From assembly GCF_964355755.1 (NCBI RefSeq), contig NC_092670.1:30429795-30493794 (forward strand): a stretch of DNA of 64,000 bases, written 5' to 3'. Of this stretch, positions 11,885 through 23,605 are shown in pieces. The stretch's first letter is position 1, and every line of letters starts with the position of its first letter. Position numbers and translations under genes: made by a program. Origin of the DNA: Antedon mediterranea. Taxonomy: Eukaryota; Echinodermata; Crinoidea; Comatulida; Antedonidae. A model generated the notes under the pieces. That model did no database searches. It was not told where the DNA came from and saw only the letters and a program-made list of their open reading frames with translations.

Positions 11885-12096
11885 GGTAATAAACTGATAT
11901 ACCGTACATGTAGTAAACGTGACTGCCTGTACGTCTTGTGCGACTGCGCCACTTGGCAGCCCAGGCCATCTTGGTAGCAAATTTGGCTTCCTTTGCAAAC
12001 GTCTTTCTAACAGCCACACGCCATAAATATCCCAGAAAACTTGCGCATTTTCAGGTGTCAACTTTGACAAAGGACCGCTTAATAATGGAAATATGT
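11885..12096 (-). CDS. Candidate exon, unknown protein
   Basis: On the minus strand an acceptor (aattactttcag) ends at 12097. The open frame then reads IFPLLSGPLSKLTPENAQVF and continues through DIYGVWLLERRLQRKPN to a stop near 11880; a GTACAG at about 11935 could be a donor. The first codon is split after one base (phase 1), which does not match the phase-0 donor of the candidate exon at 12411-12626. Either an exon lies between, or one of the two calls is wrong. Family not recognised. Confidence 0.35.
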
Positions 12097-12410
12097 CTGA
12101 AAGTAATTTTGTTTTTGTTAATTTAAAGATTAATTTGATGAATATGGTTATTTGATTTTATTATTGTATTGAATTATCATTTTGATTGATTTGTAGGCCT
12201 ACATTTAAAATGTATTTAATTGAAATAATTGTTTATTTTTAGATACATACATGATTCAATGAGTTATGTTAATGTTTACTCCTGTATTTTGAAACTAAAA
12301 TAACGTACTCTTATTTACCTTATTCAAACAAAAAAGAGGACAAATAATAATTTTGGAACCAGATGAATGTATTTAATATGATGTAATGGGTGTCTGCTTA
12401 ATAATCTTAC

Positions 12411-12626
12411 TGTAACAGTGTTTGATGATTGATGTTTGTTATATAATTTATAAATATTATTAGTCGATAAATTAATTTCGGGTAGCTTGAAAATTTGATC
12501 TTTTGGAACTAAATGCAAAAGGTTACCAAAAAGTTGCTGAAAATCTTGCAAACGATATGGTGGTGATATAGGTACTTTATCCAACGCGTTCATGGCTTCT
12601 TTCATCATATTGGTCAGGTCTCTTTC
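12411..12626 (-). CDS. Candidate 72-residue exon, unknown protein
   Basis: On the minus strand tttatactag ends at 12627 and an open frame begins ERDLTNMMKEAMNALDKVPI, continuing with RLQDFQQLFGNLLHLVPKDQ and reaching a good donor ACA|GTAAGA at 12410. The exon is exactly 216 bp, phase 0 at both ends. The composition (balanced, mixed helix-like) differs from the neighbouring AT-driven frames, so I treat it as a possible real exon of a gene running leftward. I do not recognise the protein. Confidence 0.4.
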
Positions 12627-12699
12627 CTAGTATAAACACATTGTATTGTTAATGTTTCTAAAACAATTATTGCTGTCAGACTATTCTATTTTTCAGCAT

Positions 12700-13012
12700 A
12701 ATTTAGAATTTAGGTTAGGCCTAGGCTATATATTATTATACAATATACGATATAAATAGGACTATAACGTCTAAGGCCTAATTAGCCTAGGCTTTTAAAA
12801 AACCCATATAAACATGCGACCTTTTCAATTCTATATGATGATAGTATAGGTCTAGGCCTAGTAGGTATTTGCTAGCTTATGCCTAATAGGGTAGGCCCTA
12901 GCTTAGCATAGACCTAACCCTAGCCCCTACTAGCATAGCTTAGCTAGATCTAGGCCTAGCCACTAGGCTACTTTAGGCTAGGCCTAGGCTATATAGGCCA
13001 GGCCTAGTATGA
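12700..13012. repeat. Degenerate TAGGCCTAGG low-complexity block
   Basis: Repeated and overlapping aggccta, cctaggct and tagcctag words fill this stretch. Shorter patches of the same words occur at 48890-48945 and 61490-61650. Confidence 0.8.
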
Positions 13013-13309
13013 AACTCAGCATTTACTTACGTTAATTGGTATCCGAATAGGGCCTAATATTCTTGTTTTTATTTGATTATTCTCAGAACGTAATCGCATG
13101 ATTTATCTATTCATTTAAAAAATGCCTATATTGTATAGCATAGGCCTAAGCCTAAAAATACGGCATAAAATAATAATTATCTGCATTTATTGTCGCACAG
13201 TTTTATACATTCTAAACTTCTATGCGTCAACGACAATCGACATACACGCGCCACATTTAGAATGAGCGCATGGCGCAATTGATAGATGAGCGCAATGTGG
13301 CCATGTTTC

Positions 13310-13640
13310 TGCAGCCAAAAATTAACCGAAAACAATTAACCGATAAAGTTTATGTTGAAATGAACTTATTTCATTCGAGAAAAATTAACAAATCATTATT
13401 TCATTCAAATAAGGCCATTTTTCCGCAGCAAAAAAAAACCCATAATTAACCGATTAAATTAACCGATAAAAATTAACCAATAAAAATTAACTAATAATTA
13501 ACCGATAAACTGCCTGTAGAAGAAACGAGGTTTAACCGATTCCACTCGAGAAAAATTAACCGATAATTATCTCATTCAAATCGGATAATTATCCGATGAA
13601 TGTGACGACTTTTAACCTTTGACCCGTATGACAAATTGTT
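13310..13640 (-). repeat. ATTAACCGATAA-rich repeat
   Basis: About ten copies of attaaccgataa variants occur here. The end of the block (accgataattatctcattcaaatcggataattatc, then ttaacctttgaccc) matches, in reverse complement, the tandem unit at 36754-37560. It is one family in opposite orientation. Confidence 0.65.
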
Positions 13641-13689
13641 ACGTTGTGGAATTAGCGCATGGGTGATACGGTAATGAGTGATCATATGC

Positions 13690-13965
13690 GCACTTTTTTT
13701 ATTCAGCTCCGCCAAAGGAGGTTATATATGTAGTTGATCGCGTGTGTCTGTTTGTTAGCAGGATTACTCAAAAAGTCATTGCAAGATCTTTACCAAAATG
13801 GCACCACAAGGACCACTCCATTAATTTTTGGAGGCAATCCGGACCAGGGTTCCAATTCTGGACCACTTTTTAGTATTATTTTCAGACCTGATATCGGTAA
13901 TTAAAAGATAGGAGACAATTTTCAAAAGCCGGGGAGTAACAAGTAAATTGATGTACAGGTTTTTT
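13690..13965. repeat. Dispersed repeat starting at a CTCCGCCAAAGGAGG hairpin
   Basis: The short inverted repeat ctccgcc-aa-aggag and the phrase gatcgcgtgtgtctgtttgttagcaggattactcaaaaagtc are of a kind I associate with dispersed non-coding repeats in marine invertebrate genomes. Only one copy is in this window, so the assignment rests on memory and not on a second copy here. Confidence 0.35.
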
Positions 13966-14163
13966 GATACGATCGAGTAGTTTTAATAAACCTATTTCTT
14001 TTCAAATTCACCCGTTTGTTTTTGGCGTTGCTGTTCTATTGTTTGTTAGTGAACTGAAACTATTGTTAGTTGAAAGGCTGGTTACATAACCACTACACGA
14101 AATTCTAATACACCATGGTTGTAGTGAAATTAACATAATCACACACAGCATTAAGATACAAAA

Positions 14164-14164
<1 letters not shown>

Positions 14165-14194
<30 letters not shown>

Positions 14195-15250
14195 TTCATT
14201 TTTTTTTTATTCATTTCAAAAAATACAAACACAAATCACTTAAATATAAAGTAATAGGTATCAAAAAGATATGAACGTTTAAATAAAGTAACTTACAGTG
14301 ATCAAACAATATTAAAAAACTATAAATTATTAATTCCATTTTTTTTTTAAAGTAAATAATTAATTAATTTGGTAAATGCTGTGTTTTCCACAATTATGTA
14401 ACTAATCTAACTAAATATAATTGTATTAATCAAATTAGCCAGAGATATACATTTACTAACATATTAATTTTTTTTTGTCTTTACATAGTAATAATAAATA
14501 ATACTCATATTTATACATACACATACATACACACAAATATATCTTAATCTGTACTATTACCAAGGAACTATAATATAATTGTGTTAATTAAAATCAGATA
14601 CATACATTTAACAACATAACCATTTTTGTTTCTTTAAAATAATACATATATATTAATAAAATACATATTTTTAATTATCTGTATTGTAACCAAGGAACTA
14701 ATAGTATGCCTATAATAAATACTTAAATATATCTAACAAGTGCAAATAATAATTTCTGGTTTACATTTTAATTTAATACAATAATAAAGAGCAAGCGTAA
14801 TAATAATAATAATACACAAAAGTAAGTCATTTCCTCGAGAAACAGTATCGTTAAGTTATCAAATATAATCTTCTATTAATTCCCACTTTTGTCTGAAATT
14901 ATACAATGTACTTCTTTTAGAAGCAATGTTTTTCTCTACGTTATAATTAAATTTTAACCGATTAAAGAAAACCTGGAAGACTGGCTTTTTGTGAGTTAAT
15001 TTGTAACTAAATATAATTTTCTTAATCAACAAAATACATAGATTTAATAACATATCAGGATTTTCTGTATTGTAACCAAATAATATGGAGGTTTTATCAA
15101 GGTAAATCTTTGTTTTTGAAATGTTTTCCCACCAAGTTGTGAATTCATCCCATAGTTTGGTTGCAATGTTACATTCAACCAAAAGATGGGTCATAGTTTC
15201 ACTATTTGATTCACATATTTTGTTTCCCGGTGAAATCTTATGTAGGAAAT
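14165..15250 (-). mobile_element. 5'-truncated L1/Tx1-like LINE, 3' end only
   Basis: On the minus strand 15250-14859 reads HKISPGNKICESNSETMTHLLVEC, then TKLWDEFTTWWENI, ending in a lysine-rich tail with a stop at 14859. C...SETMTHLLVEC....W is the Cys/His motif at the very end of L1/Tx1-type ORF2. About 690 bp of AT-rich 3' untranslated sequence follows, ending in a long A run (T run on the plus strand at 14178-14210). Only the last 130 codons survive. Confidence 0.8.
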
Positions 15251-16490
15251 TTTACTGTAGAGGCGGAGTGATACACTCTCGGAGTCCGTTCTAGTTTAAT
15301 TGTTGTTATGGCTGACTGCAAACGTACACACACTCAAAATGCACGGCAATAACTCAATTTGGTTTCTAATTTTTGCATTATTCACTCTAGAATACGTTTT
15401 CTCTTGACACAATGTCCCCGGAACCACCGGTAGATGGTGCTGTACACGACTAAAGCTTTCAAGTGACACACTTAATACTTTCGTAGAGAAAAATCAGCAG
15501 GTAATGACCTAAAATGCCCCAGATATGTATGTTTTAGCCAACATTGTATCGCATGAAACGCATTAGAATGGTTTCAAGAGACGCTGAAAAACATACGAAA
15601 CCATATATATCTGAGCCAAAAAGTACATTTTATTATTTTATTTAAGGTACCTGTGACGTCACAAAGAACGTCATCTTCGGCATGTCTTCGGAAGCAACGT
15701 TCCGGAAGCATTGGGATGATCGGAAATATCACCAAAAAAAGTTCAAAATGATCATGCTGATTGGTCGGTTAAAAAGCTTACGTATATGTTTTATTCATTC
15801 ATAAAAAAACATAACACACAATTATGTGCAACATCAAAACAGCTCAAGACATGCAGTACACCAGTACATTGAAATCCCTTCACCAGGCCATGCCTTCAAC
15901 AAACACTGCATGTTAGCCAAAGTATTGTACCTAGTCATTTTGCTAAAACCTTCATCTTTTAATTATTGTGCAGCGGCACAAGATCTATAAATGTACAAGT
16001 AGCCTCTTTCATCTGACCAGACGCAAAACACGGCATTTATCTCTAGTTCCGAAAAACTCTGGGTTTTAGAATCAATACTGATTTGTTGTGACGTGGTTTC
16101 TCGGTGCCACAAACCCATTTTACTCTATTATTACCTGTACTTTGTGCCCCGTGTGGGATTATTCTTTTTTTTTATCATGGATAAAAGATGATATTAAATG
16201 TTTTTAGCCGACCTATTTCCAAACATAACATGTCGATGTCTATTGAGAGCCACATAGCTGACTTACACTACAGCATCAAACCGTTGACACAACCTATTTA
16301 ATCAATGTGAACACTTATATATATATATAGCGCTCCCTGTGTCATAATTTATGAAATATTAATCTAATTATTATTCATGATTTCTGTTGTGTGTTGTGAG
16401 GCATATATTTCAAATATTTGGCTTTCCTTTTCACGTGACTATCTACTCGAAATAACAATAAACTATAAATAATACACACAGACACACAGC
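15251..16490. other. Non-coding stretch
   Basis: No exon, LINE or DNA-element signature recognised. A short (TA)n tract lies at 16317-16329. Confidence 0.4.
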
Positions 16491-16494
16491 TGCT

Positions 16495-16625
16495 TGCCAT
16501 TTGATTGGACATCATGTGTGGGGTCACCTGGCGTTTGGTTAACAAGAGTATTAAACGATCGCGTGGTAATACTTTTTTCAGTATTTTGGTACGAAAAAAA
16601 ACTTATCACGTAGGCCAAACAATTA
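16495..16625. repeat. Dispersed repeat, copy 3 (GATTGGAC family)
   Basis: The sequence from tttgattggacatcatg through gtcacctggcg, attaaacgatcgcg and tacgaaaaaaaac aligns with the first part of the repeats at 1446 and 8704, but is more diverged. Confidence 0.55.
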
Positions 16626-16799
16626 TCAAATTCCAACTGTGTACAGAACAAACAAACTTTACTTCTTTTTTTTTTCAAAATTTATTTACAAATTGGTATA
16701 ATATATTGTATCAGTATTGTAAAACAGCATTTATTTACAGTAATTGTAAAACGTTAGTTAAAAAGCAATTAAATATAGGCTTTTAAAATACAGTTAAAT

Positions 16800-17024
16800 A
16801 TAGTGATGCCAGTTAATCCATTATTGGTTATCCGCACTTGGTGGATAACCCCTTGTTATTGTCACGATCTTTTTTTTCCTATATTCTTCTTTCTTTCCAC
16901 GAATTTTGTTGGCAGCGTAGGCCTATCTCTAATTCTGGCCAATATATGATTGTATAACTTTGTCATAAGATTGACCTGTAGCTGTATAGTATGTAGATGT
17001 GCAAGAAACTTCCTTATACGATTT
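16800..17024. other. Non-coding stretch
   Basis: Nothing recognised. It leads into the repeat that starts at about 17025. Confidence 0.35.
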
Positions 17025-17450
17025 TAGAGTCGCGCAGCATAAGTTAAGCGCGATTTTATGAATTTAACATAGGTCGATATAACCATACAACAATTTAAAT
17101 TGAAACTTCGAAAATTGTAAATTTATGTCATGCGCTAACTACGGTATCTATGGAAAACAGAAAGTTACGCGCACACGCGCGTTTAAAATCCGAAAAATTT
17201 ATTTCTAATCAACTTTCTACGCGTTTCATGTCATTTTGAGCATGTCAAAAATTTCCACGCGCGCGCACGTATCGTTAAAAACATTTTTCTTTTGCGTGAT
17301 TTATGATTTTCCAGCCTTTTTTTTAGTAATTTTGCAAATTTTTAACAATTTCGACTTAAAATCACGTCATACGAGCACTTCGAATTGGACAATTTGCGCG
17401 CATTTTTTATGAAAAAGTTAAAAAATTAGTCAAAATTATGCCTTTTTTAA
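17025..17450 (-). repeat. GC-island repeat, inverted copy of 20975-21470
   Basis: From gagtcgcgcagcataag through acgcgcacacgcgcg, ctacgcgtttcatgtcattttgagcatgtcaaaaattt and gacttaaaatcacgtcatacgagc, this is the reverse complement of the repeat downstream of the gacagaccgacc array at 20880-20945. It lacks the GACC tract itself. The pair brackets the 3' exon of the patched-domain gene. Confidence 0.75.
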
Positions 17451-17484
17451 AACAGTCATAGATTCTAAACTACGTGGTGAAGTT

Positions 17485-18062
17485 TATTTTCACGCTGCTG
17501 CTTTAGCCCGCTACGTCCCAGGAGGATGACTCATTAAGAAACCGAAAGTAAAGCAGCAGTTATATATCTAAGGTTGACAGTTTTGCTAAAAATGCATACT
17601 CGACTGTAATTCTAACGGTTGAATGACAAATCCCAAAGCATTTCTGGTATTTATGAGTCCCATGATATTATATAATTCGCTGTCAGATGATACTTCACAC
17701 TTGAATGAAGTATCTAGGCGTGATGAAGTGACCCCCAGACTTGACCTTAGCAATAAAATAAACTAAAGTGACTGATATGAAACACAGACTCTGTAACAAA
17801 AAATAATATTTGTTCACATGTAAAACAAGAAAAGAAACGTTTAATTATAACTCAAAAACCATTGTCTGACAGACAATTTAAGTATTTTTTGCTTTAAATT
17901 AATTTTTTTTCAGGTAAAATAACTATTATGTGACAATAAAATGACACATTCAAACACAAATTTGAAATAAAAAATATTTTTCAGAGGGACAATATATCTT
18001 TAAAACTGTTACGTCAATAAGCGAGCAGCGTTTTTTGTAAGAAATATTTCTTGTTTATTACA
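17485..18062 (+). repeat. 580-bp block duplicated at 23970-24560
   Basis: The two blocks share, in the same order, cacgctgctctagcccgctacgtccc (with small changes), agcatttctggtat, gatgaagtgacccccaga, ctgacagacaa, tcaggtaaaataactatta, and gcgttttttgtaagaaatatttcttgttta. A third partial copy of the beginning lies at 25190-25345. This is local segmental duplication of non-coding DNA on either side of the patched-domain gene. Confidence 0.8.
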
Positions 18063-18763
18063 TATTCTGGAAGTAGATGAGTTGTAGATATCGGATCATG
18101 TATTAATATGGCTAACCGGAGATTATTACGTCATCGTATGGCCACTCGAATATAAAATCATTCCAATAAATTTCAATATGTTATAGCTCCTCAGAATGAA
18201 ATAATTATGATTTAACCGTTTTCTGGAAACTATTGAATTGTTGTAGATACGAATTCATGTATAAATTATGCGTATCGGATGATATGACGTCATCATATGG
18301 CCAGTTCAATTATAAAAGTCGTAATTTCATATTTTGCGTCATAGTTCATGACATTTAAAAGAGAGCGCTTTCATATTCTACGTATCCAAATTTATTCAAC
18401 ACGTTGATATGTTGTTGCTCAGATAATTTCCTTCCAAAATTGCTATCCACGTTTTTCATTTTGATGTCATCATCATGGTAAATTGGATGAAACGGCTGGT
18501 CCCGTTATTTTCACCTATTCTGCACTGGTATGTAGTACGTATACAGTATATAGTGTATACTGTATATACTTAGGCGTATGAGAGCACACTAAAATTTGTT
18601 CAATGGCATAATCGTTTTTCTGTGCGCAATATTCTAACGTATGACGTGTACATTTTGCGTTTGCGTTGCGGATCACCTAACTCGTCCATAGTGACGAGTT
18701 CAAATCTAGTTAGTATTAATTATATATTATTTATAACATAATTCACACATTTTAAATGTTTCG
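18063..18763. other. 3' flank of the patched-domain gene
   Basis: No coding signal. Two related stretches (about 18090-18190 and 18260-18360) share ttacgtcat or tgacgtcat followed by catatggcca-like words and aatataaaat or attataaaag, suggesting an old duplication. I see no perfect AATAAA for the minus-strand gene; the nearest candidate is ataaataat just beyond the stop. Confidence 0.4.
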
Positions 18764-20406
18764 TTATTCACGATTATTATAAGCATGGTTAATGTGCATG
18801 TTAGATGATTTTTCTGTTGAACTTTCTTCTTTTGGCACGGTGTCGGCCACAGCACCACTCTTTGCACTACCCCCAAGGAATGTTAACAGAACTGGTAGGA
18901 AAAACATACTATGAAGTAAACCAAAAACGATAACTAAAAACAAAGTCTTGAAAAAAATACGGAATATGTAACCATTGGACATTGAAAGGACAGATATTCC
19001 AAACAAAGTGGACAGAGCTCCTTGGAGAATCGGCATGCCCAATGTAAATAGAGTTTTAATGATTCGGGCATTTTTCGAAACACCATCTGAAACTGTGAAC
19101 GTGTAAGCAATGTGGGCTGAAAAATCAACACTGAACCCAATGCATAGAATGATATTAATCATAGAGATGGAGTCCAAGTTCACATCCCAGTGGCTCATAA
19201 ACCCAACTACCCCTGCCTCTATAGATAGGATACACAACACTACCCACACAGAACAAATCGGTTGAGGGATGAAGATCAAAGATACCAGCATCATTGCAGC
19301 TAAAGCAATACCAAGATTTTGAAGTGTGTTTGGTAAGACTGCTGTGTACTGATCGAAGAAAATAAAAGCTGGATGATATACTGTGATGTCGTACTTTGAT
19401 TGGTCGGCCTTTTCACGCATATCGGACATCATATCTCGTTCCCTATTCGTTGTGTTGATGTCTTTAGTTATTACTAGGCATCTTGATGCGATGATAACCC
19501 CATCGTCTCCAAACGTGACGTCTAAAGAAAAATGCTCGAATGAAGGATTCGCAAGGAATTCGTACCTTAAGACATGTAATAGTGTGTCAGTGTCGCTATC
19601 GTCAGATATGTTTCGAACATTAAGGTATCCGATGAAACTTCTCAACCAGCAATCCGTCAAGTTTTCTTCGTATGTATATTCTGAATTCTCAAAAACTGCA
19701 AGCGTACTCAAAAGGTCTTCGTTAACAGCAGGTTCCAAACTGTTCAGTTCTTCTGGGAATACCACAAACACAACTGGTCCATACGTTTTGAAATATTGTT
19801 CTTCTAAGTCATAAAATGGTTTTACGTAGGAGTCATCCAATGCCAGATTTTGTAGTTGTAGGCCCTGCTGAAGATTTAAAATCCCCCATATTGACAATCC
19901 AACGTAAGCTAGATAAGTGATAATCACAGCAGCCTTAGTGACCGAATGAGTGATGAATGGACCGAAGAAATCTCTGAAGAAAACCATGACGGCATGAGGA
20001 GATTCTTCTCTTGTCTTGCCACTTGTTTTCCGAGATGGACCTCCAGAGCAACAGATAGCATAGCACTTGTTCGGAGAGTCATCCTCTGGTTTAACCCTTA
20101 AACACGTACCATAATGTCGATTTGCTCTTTCTCGTTTCCCGCTAATTGCCATACATGCTGCAAAGAAAGTTACCTGGTATAAGTAATCAAATAAAACGGC
20201 CAGTCCCGTGTATGCGCAGAAAATTCGTACGGATGGAAATACCGCTAAAACGCCGACACCAAATGCAAGAGCGTCCGTGACACTAGTGATGGTTATGGAT
20301 AGAGCGGCCTCAGACATGGCTTCCCCCATACGTTCTTCAACTTTCCCCCTAATATTCGTCTTTCTCCATGATGCTATCATGATAAACATATCATCTACAC
20401 CAATAC
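18764..20406 (-). CDS. Patched-domain protein, exon 2 (C-terminal 547 residues)
   Basis: Second and last coding exon of a patched/RND-type membrane protein. The acceptor tttatag ends at 20407, and the split serine codon (A from exon 1, GT here) restores S-IGVDDMFIMIASW, the sterol-sensing-domain TM4 signature with the charged D325-D326 pair. Following segments are TM5-TM6, a cytosolic loop with Cys pairs, TM7 (AVIITYLAYVGLSIWGIL), a second large extracellular loop with several NxT/NxS sequons, and TM8-TM12. TM10 carries GFSVDFSAHIAYTF, the second-half counterpart of GxxxDD. The stop is at 18764-18766, followed in the protein's tail by an acidic/lysine end. The set of twelve membrane spans and two lumenal loops is complete, so this looks functional. 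PTCHD-type proteins are predicted lipid or sterol transporters or Hedgehog-pathway relatives; the substrate cannot be told from sequence. Confidence 0.9.
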
Positions 20407-20681
20407 CTATAAATAGAAATACCAGTTTATAATGTTAATGCATAATATGGCTAATTGTCTATGATTATGATTTGTCAACTTTCAAAAACAACCAAATTAC
20501 GTCATGTTAATTCAGTGCGCGCATGCTGATATATTGGGGCATGTGTGCTTGCTCCCCTTGAGACAGGTTTGATGGTTTCTATAGGTCCAGGTGACGACCG
20601 ATCTTTAATTTCGGCCGTCCGATGCAGAATGCCCAAATTCATGGCGCGCCACCAATGAAAACTAATGTTGTTATGGTCGCT

Positions 20682-20845
20682 ATAAATGTTATAAACGTCT
20701 TTCTTGTTATCATGCTATTGATAATATATTTTTAAAATATTTTGTGTTCAATCTTTCATTTCAGTAATACATTACAAAAAAATTTAAATACAATTAAAGA
20801 CTAATACAAAATGTTACAATTTTTCTATAGCAAAACACAGATCAA
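20682..20845 (+). repeat. Intronic duplicate A, left part
   Basis: The run gctataaatgttataaacg to caaaacacagatcaa is repeated with only a few changes at 22136-22299. In the second copy it continues without interruption into aaagagtgatgtagatattt. Here that continuation is displaced to 21630, beyond an insertion. Confidence 0.85.
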
Positions 20846-21629
20846 CAAGGCCAACAGCCATTAAGTCGCGTGCTACAATGCATAGTGATACCGGACCGAC
20901 AGACATACTGACGGACAGACCGACAGACAGACCGACCGACCGACATAGTGAACTATATAGTTGCGTCCACGCGACTAAAAAGGCATAATTTTGACGAATT
21001 TTTGAACTTTTTCATCAAAAACGTGCGCAAATTATCCAATTCGACGTGCTCGTATGACGTAATTTTAAGTCGAAATTGTTTAAAAGTTGGTAAAATTATT
21101 AGAAACGGCTGCAAAAACATAAATCACGTGAAAAAGTATGTATACAACGCTGCGTGCGCACCGCGCGTGAAAAATTTGCGCGCGTATGGGAATTTTTGAC
21201 ATGCTCAAAATGACAAGAAACGCGTAGAAAGTTGATTAAAAATTAATTTTGCGCATTTTAAACTTTTAAATGCGCGTGCGCGCGTAACTTTGTGTAAAAC
21301 ACACATTTTTGTTTCTACCGAAAGTTAGCGCCTGATATAAATTAAACTTTTGCAAAGTTTCAATTTAAAATGTTATTTGGTTTTTGACCTATGTTAAATA
21401 CGAGAAAATCGTTAAATCGCGCGTAAATCACGTTGCGCAACTCTAACGTCATTCACAATAGGAGGTGCACAATTTCACGTAAATGCCCACATGTTGACAT
21501 CAAAACAGTTAAAAAATTACAGAAAAGCAATAAAACGCATAGTGATACCGGACCGACAGACAGACCGACAGACAGACCGACAGACCGACCGACCGACATA
21601 GTGAACTATAGAGTCGCGTCCACGCGACT
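20846..21629. mobile_element. 784-bp element with GACAGACCGACC arrays
   Basis: Defined by comparison with the uninterrupted duplicate at 22136-22327. Each end region carries catagtgataccggaccgacagac, a GACC/GACAGACC array, and catagtgaactata followed by the hairpin AGTCGCG-tcca-CGCGACT (the left copy has one mismatch). Between them is the GC-island sequence also found inverted at 17025-17450. The two array-plus-hairpin modules are in direct orientation, like short terminal direct repeats. There is no coding frame. Family unknown to me. Confidence 0.7.
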
Positions 21630-21656
21630 AAAAAGAGTGATGTAGATATTTAATTA

Positions 21657-21966
21657 CCGACTAAATTAAATGGGAAAATCCAACAGTTATTACTTGACAA
21701 GAGTCCAAAACATAATGTATACATTATTCTCAAATTAAAAAAGAAATTCTGTGTAAGTCTATATTTGCTGAGGCAATTTTAATATATTGTCTAAGCCTTT
21801 TACAAATATATCATTATAATATTTTAACATAATACCGGTACTATAGTTAATTCATATAGGTTTATAATGTGTCACTGACACTTTTTCAAACCATTTCATT
21901 TTCAGTTAGCATACCGTGATGCTTCCAATATTTTTATTTAATTTGCAAAATTACTTCCTTTTTGTT
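21657..21966 (+). repeat. 310-bp block duplicated at 23606-23935
   Basis: Both copies run from cgactaaattaaatgggaaa through gcaagagtccaaaa (or gac-), tttgctgagg, ttacaaatatatcattataatattttaacata, gtgtcactgacac and catttcat.ttcagttagcataccg. They are in the same orientation about 1.95 kb apart and bracket exon 1 of the patched-domain gene. Confidence 0.85.
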
Positions 21967-22135
21967 TTTGTTTCGTGAATATTTATTATATTTGTGTTTT
22001 AAGGTGGCGATAAACAACTATTTTGTTTACCTTAATTCTGAACCTTTTACCATATATATATATATAATACATAAAATTAAGTTTTCTGTCTCTTTTTTTA
22101 AGCCTACATATACCATAGATTTTTTTTTATATTAC

Positions 22136-22327
22136 GCTATAAATGTTATAAACGTCTTTCTTGTCATCATGCTATTGATAATATATTTTTTAAATATTTT
22201 GTGTTCAATCTTTCATTTCAGTAATACATTACAAAAAATTAAAATACAATTAAAGACTAATACAAAATGTTACAATTTTCCTATAGCAAAACACAGATCA
22301 AAAAGAGTGATGTAGATATTTAATTAC
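22136..22327 (+). repeat. Intronic duplicate B (uninterrupted)
   Basis: Near-identical partner of 20682-20845 plus 21630-21655. It is the empty-site reference for the insertion at 20846-21629. Confidence 0.85.
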
Positions 22328-22519
22328 AGTATCTATTCTATATGATGATGTTTGGTTACAGTATCTATACAAGCAAATATCAGAAAAACAGATAATAAGG
22401 ATTGAAACGTTAATGAATTTGATTCCATTGTTTCTATGAGAAAATAGATGAAACAACATTGATAATAATATGATGACCGGTAAACTATACTCTACTAGAT
22501 TAAAATAAAATGTACTTAC

Positions 22520-23480
22520 TTAGAATGAGAATTGGCGTGGTGGCAACAATATCAATGAACGGCACTCTGCAATACATGAGAAAGCCAAACGCTGAAACTA
22601 CTGCAAAGCCCGCAGACACAACACCCATCAATGCCAACCATGGTTTGTTCTGAACGTTATCCAGACGAATGCTGGACCAGATTGCAAAGTTGATAATAAT
22701 CGTAAAAGCAATTGTGAATGAAGTAAATACCGAATCGCTAGCGTGTTCGAGTTCAAGTTCGAGAGAACGCGATGTGTATCGGTAAACTTCAACCAAGTTT
22801 CCATCATAAGACTCTAAAGTTTCCAGGAATGCGTCTTCCCATTTGTCGGCAGTTACGTCATCTATGCGGAGGTAAAAGATTAACTGGATTGCGGCGGCTG
22901 TGCTAATAACATCTGTGTTTCCTTTAAGCTCAACACCACCAAATAAGCTACCGATAAACACATCTTCATATACGGGATAGGTGACGTTCTTTTCTCTCAT
23001 AGAAGAACCTTTAGGAAAGGTGTAAACAAAGCCATCCGTTTGACATTCTCTTAACCACTGCAGACAGATATCATCAAACTTTACCACACCCTGCGAGTCG
23101 GTTACTGAAATGTTTTGCACAATTTCAATTAACGTGTACACCTCTGATATAATTTCTTCTGTGATTACATTACCTCCGTCTTTTGCCACTAGTATCATTC
23201 TTCCGTATCGGCCTAGCGTTGTCAGGCGGTTAACAGTTACGTTGTTATCATGAATAAAGACATCTTCAACCACATCACGCTCGTCCTTAGCTCGTCCGTT
23301 TGTAGGCGTAAACAACTCTTCTACATCTGTCTGTTTTTCGAGATATATCATTCCGCATCCCAATGCGATAGTAATTAACACGGGTACGATTAAAAACGGG
23401 ATGGGATGACGAGAAATGAATTTGCCATAGCGTTTATAAAATGAAACGAGTCGTTTTTCTATGCAATCAAGTTGCACCAT
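22520..23480 (-). CDS. Patched-domain protein, exon 1 (N-terminal 320 residues)
   Basis: First coding exon of the patched-domain gene. The chosen ATG at 23480 has a good context (CAAGATGG), and the sequence upstream is not open in frame with family similarity. The N terminus (CIEKRLVSFYKRYGKFISRH) and TM1 (IPFLIVPVLITIALGCGMIYL) match the start of PTCHD-type proteins, followed by the VEELFTPTNGRAKDERD segment that opens the first large extracellular loop (about residues 50-255, with NxT/NxS sequons). TM2, TM3 and the start of TM4 end the exon. The donor follows 22520 in phase 1. Joined to exon 2 the protein has 867 residues, a normal length for PTCHD-like proteins. Assignment to the patched superfamily is firm; the exact orthologue is not. 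Confidence 0.9.
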
Positions 23481-23605
23481 CTTGAAGATGTATTGTAAAA
23501 TGAATACGATCAGCTCCTTCCTACTAGGCCTAGCCTACCCAGTTTCGTGACGCGATAAGCGAATAGCAATAAACACTCCCATTATTATGACGTTAGGTAT
23601 AGCAT

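Larger units (their letters stand above)
20407..22519 (-). other. Intron of the patched-domain gene
   Basis: A 2.1-kb intron with donor CTAA|GTAAGT (exon end 22520) and acceptor TTTATAG (20407), phase 1. It contains two direct copies of a 190-bp block, one of them split by a 784-bp element. Confidence 0.85.

Noticed and set aside
16317-16329. TATA box of a gene
   Set aside because: It is a simple (TA)n tract with no exon downstream on either strand.
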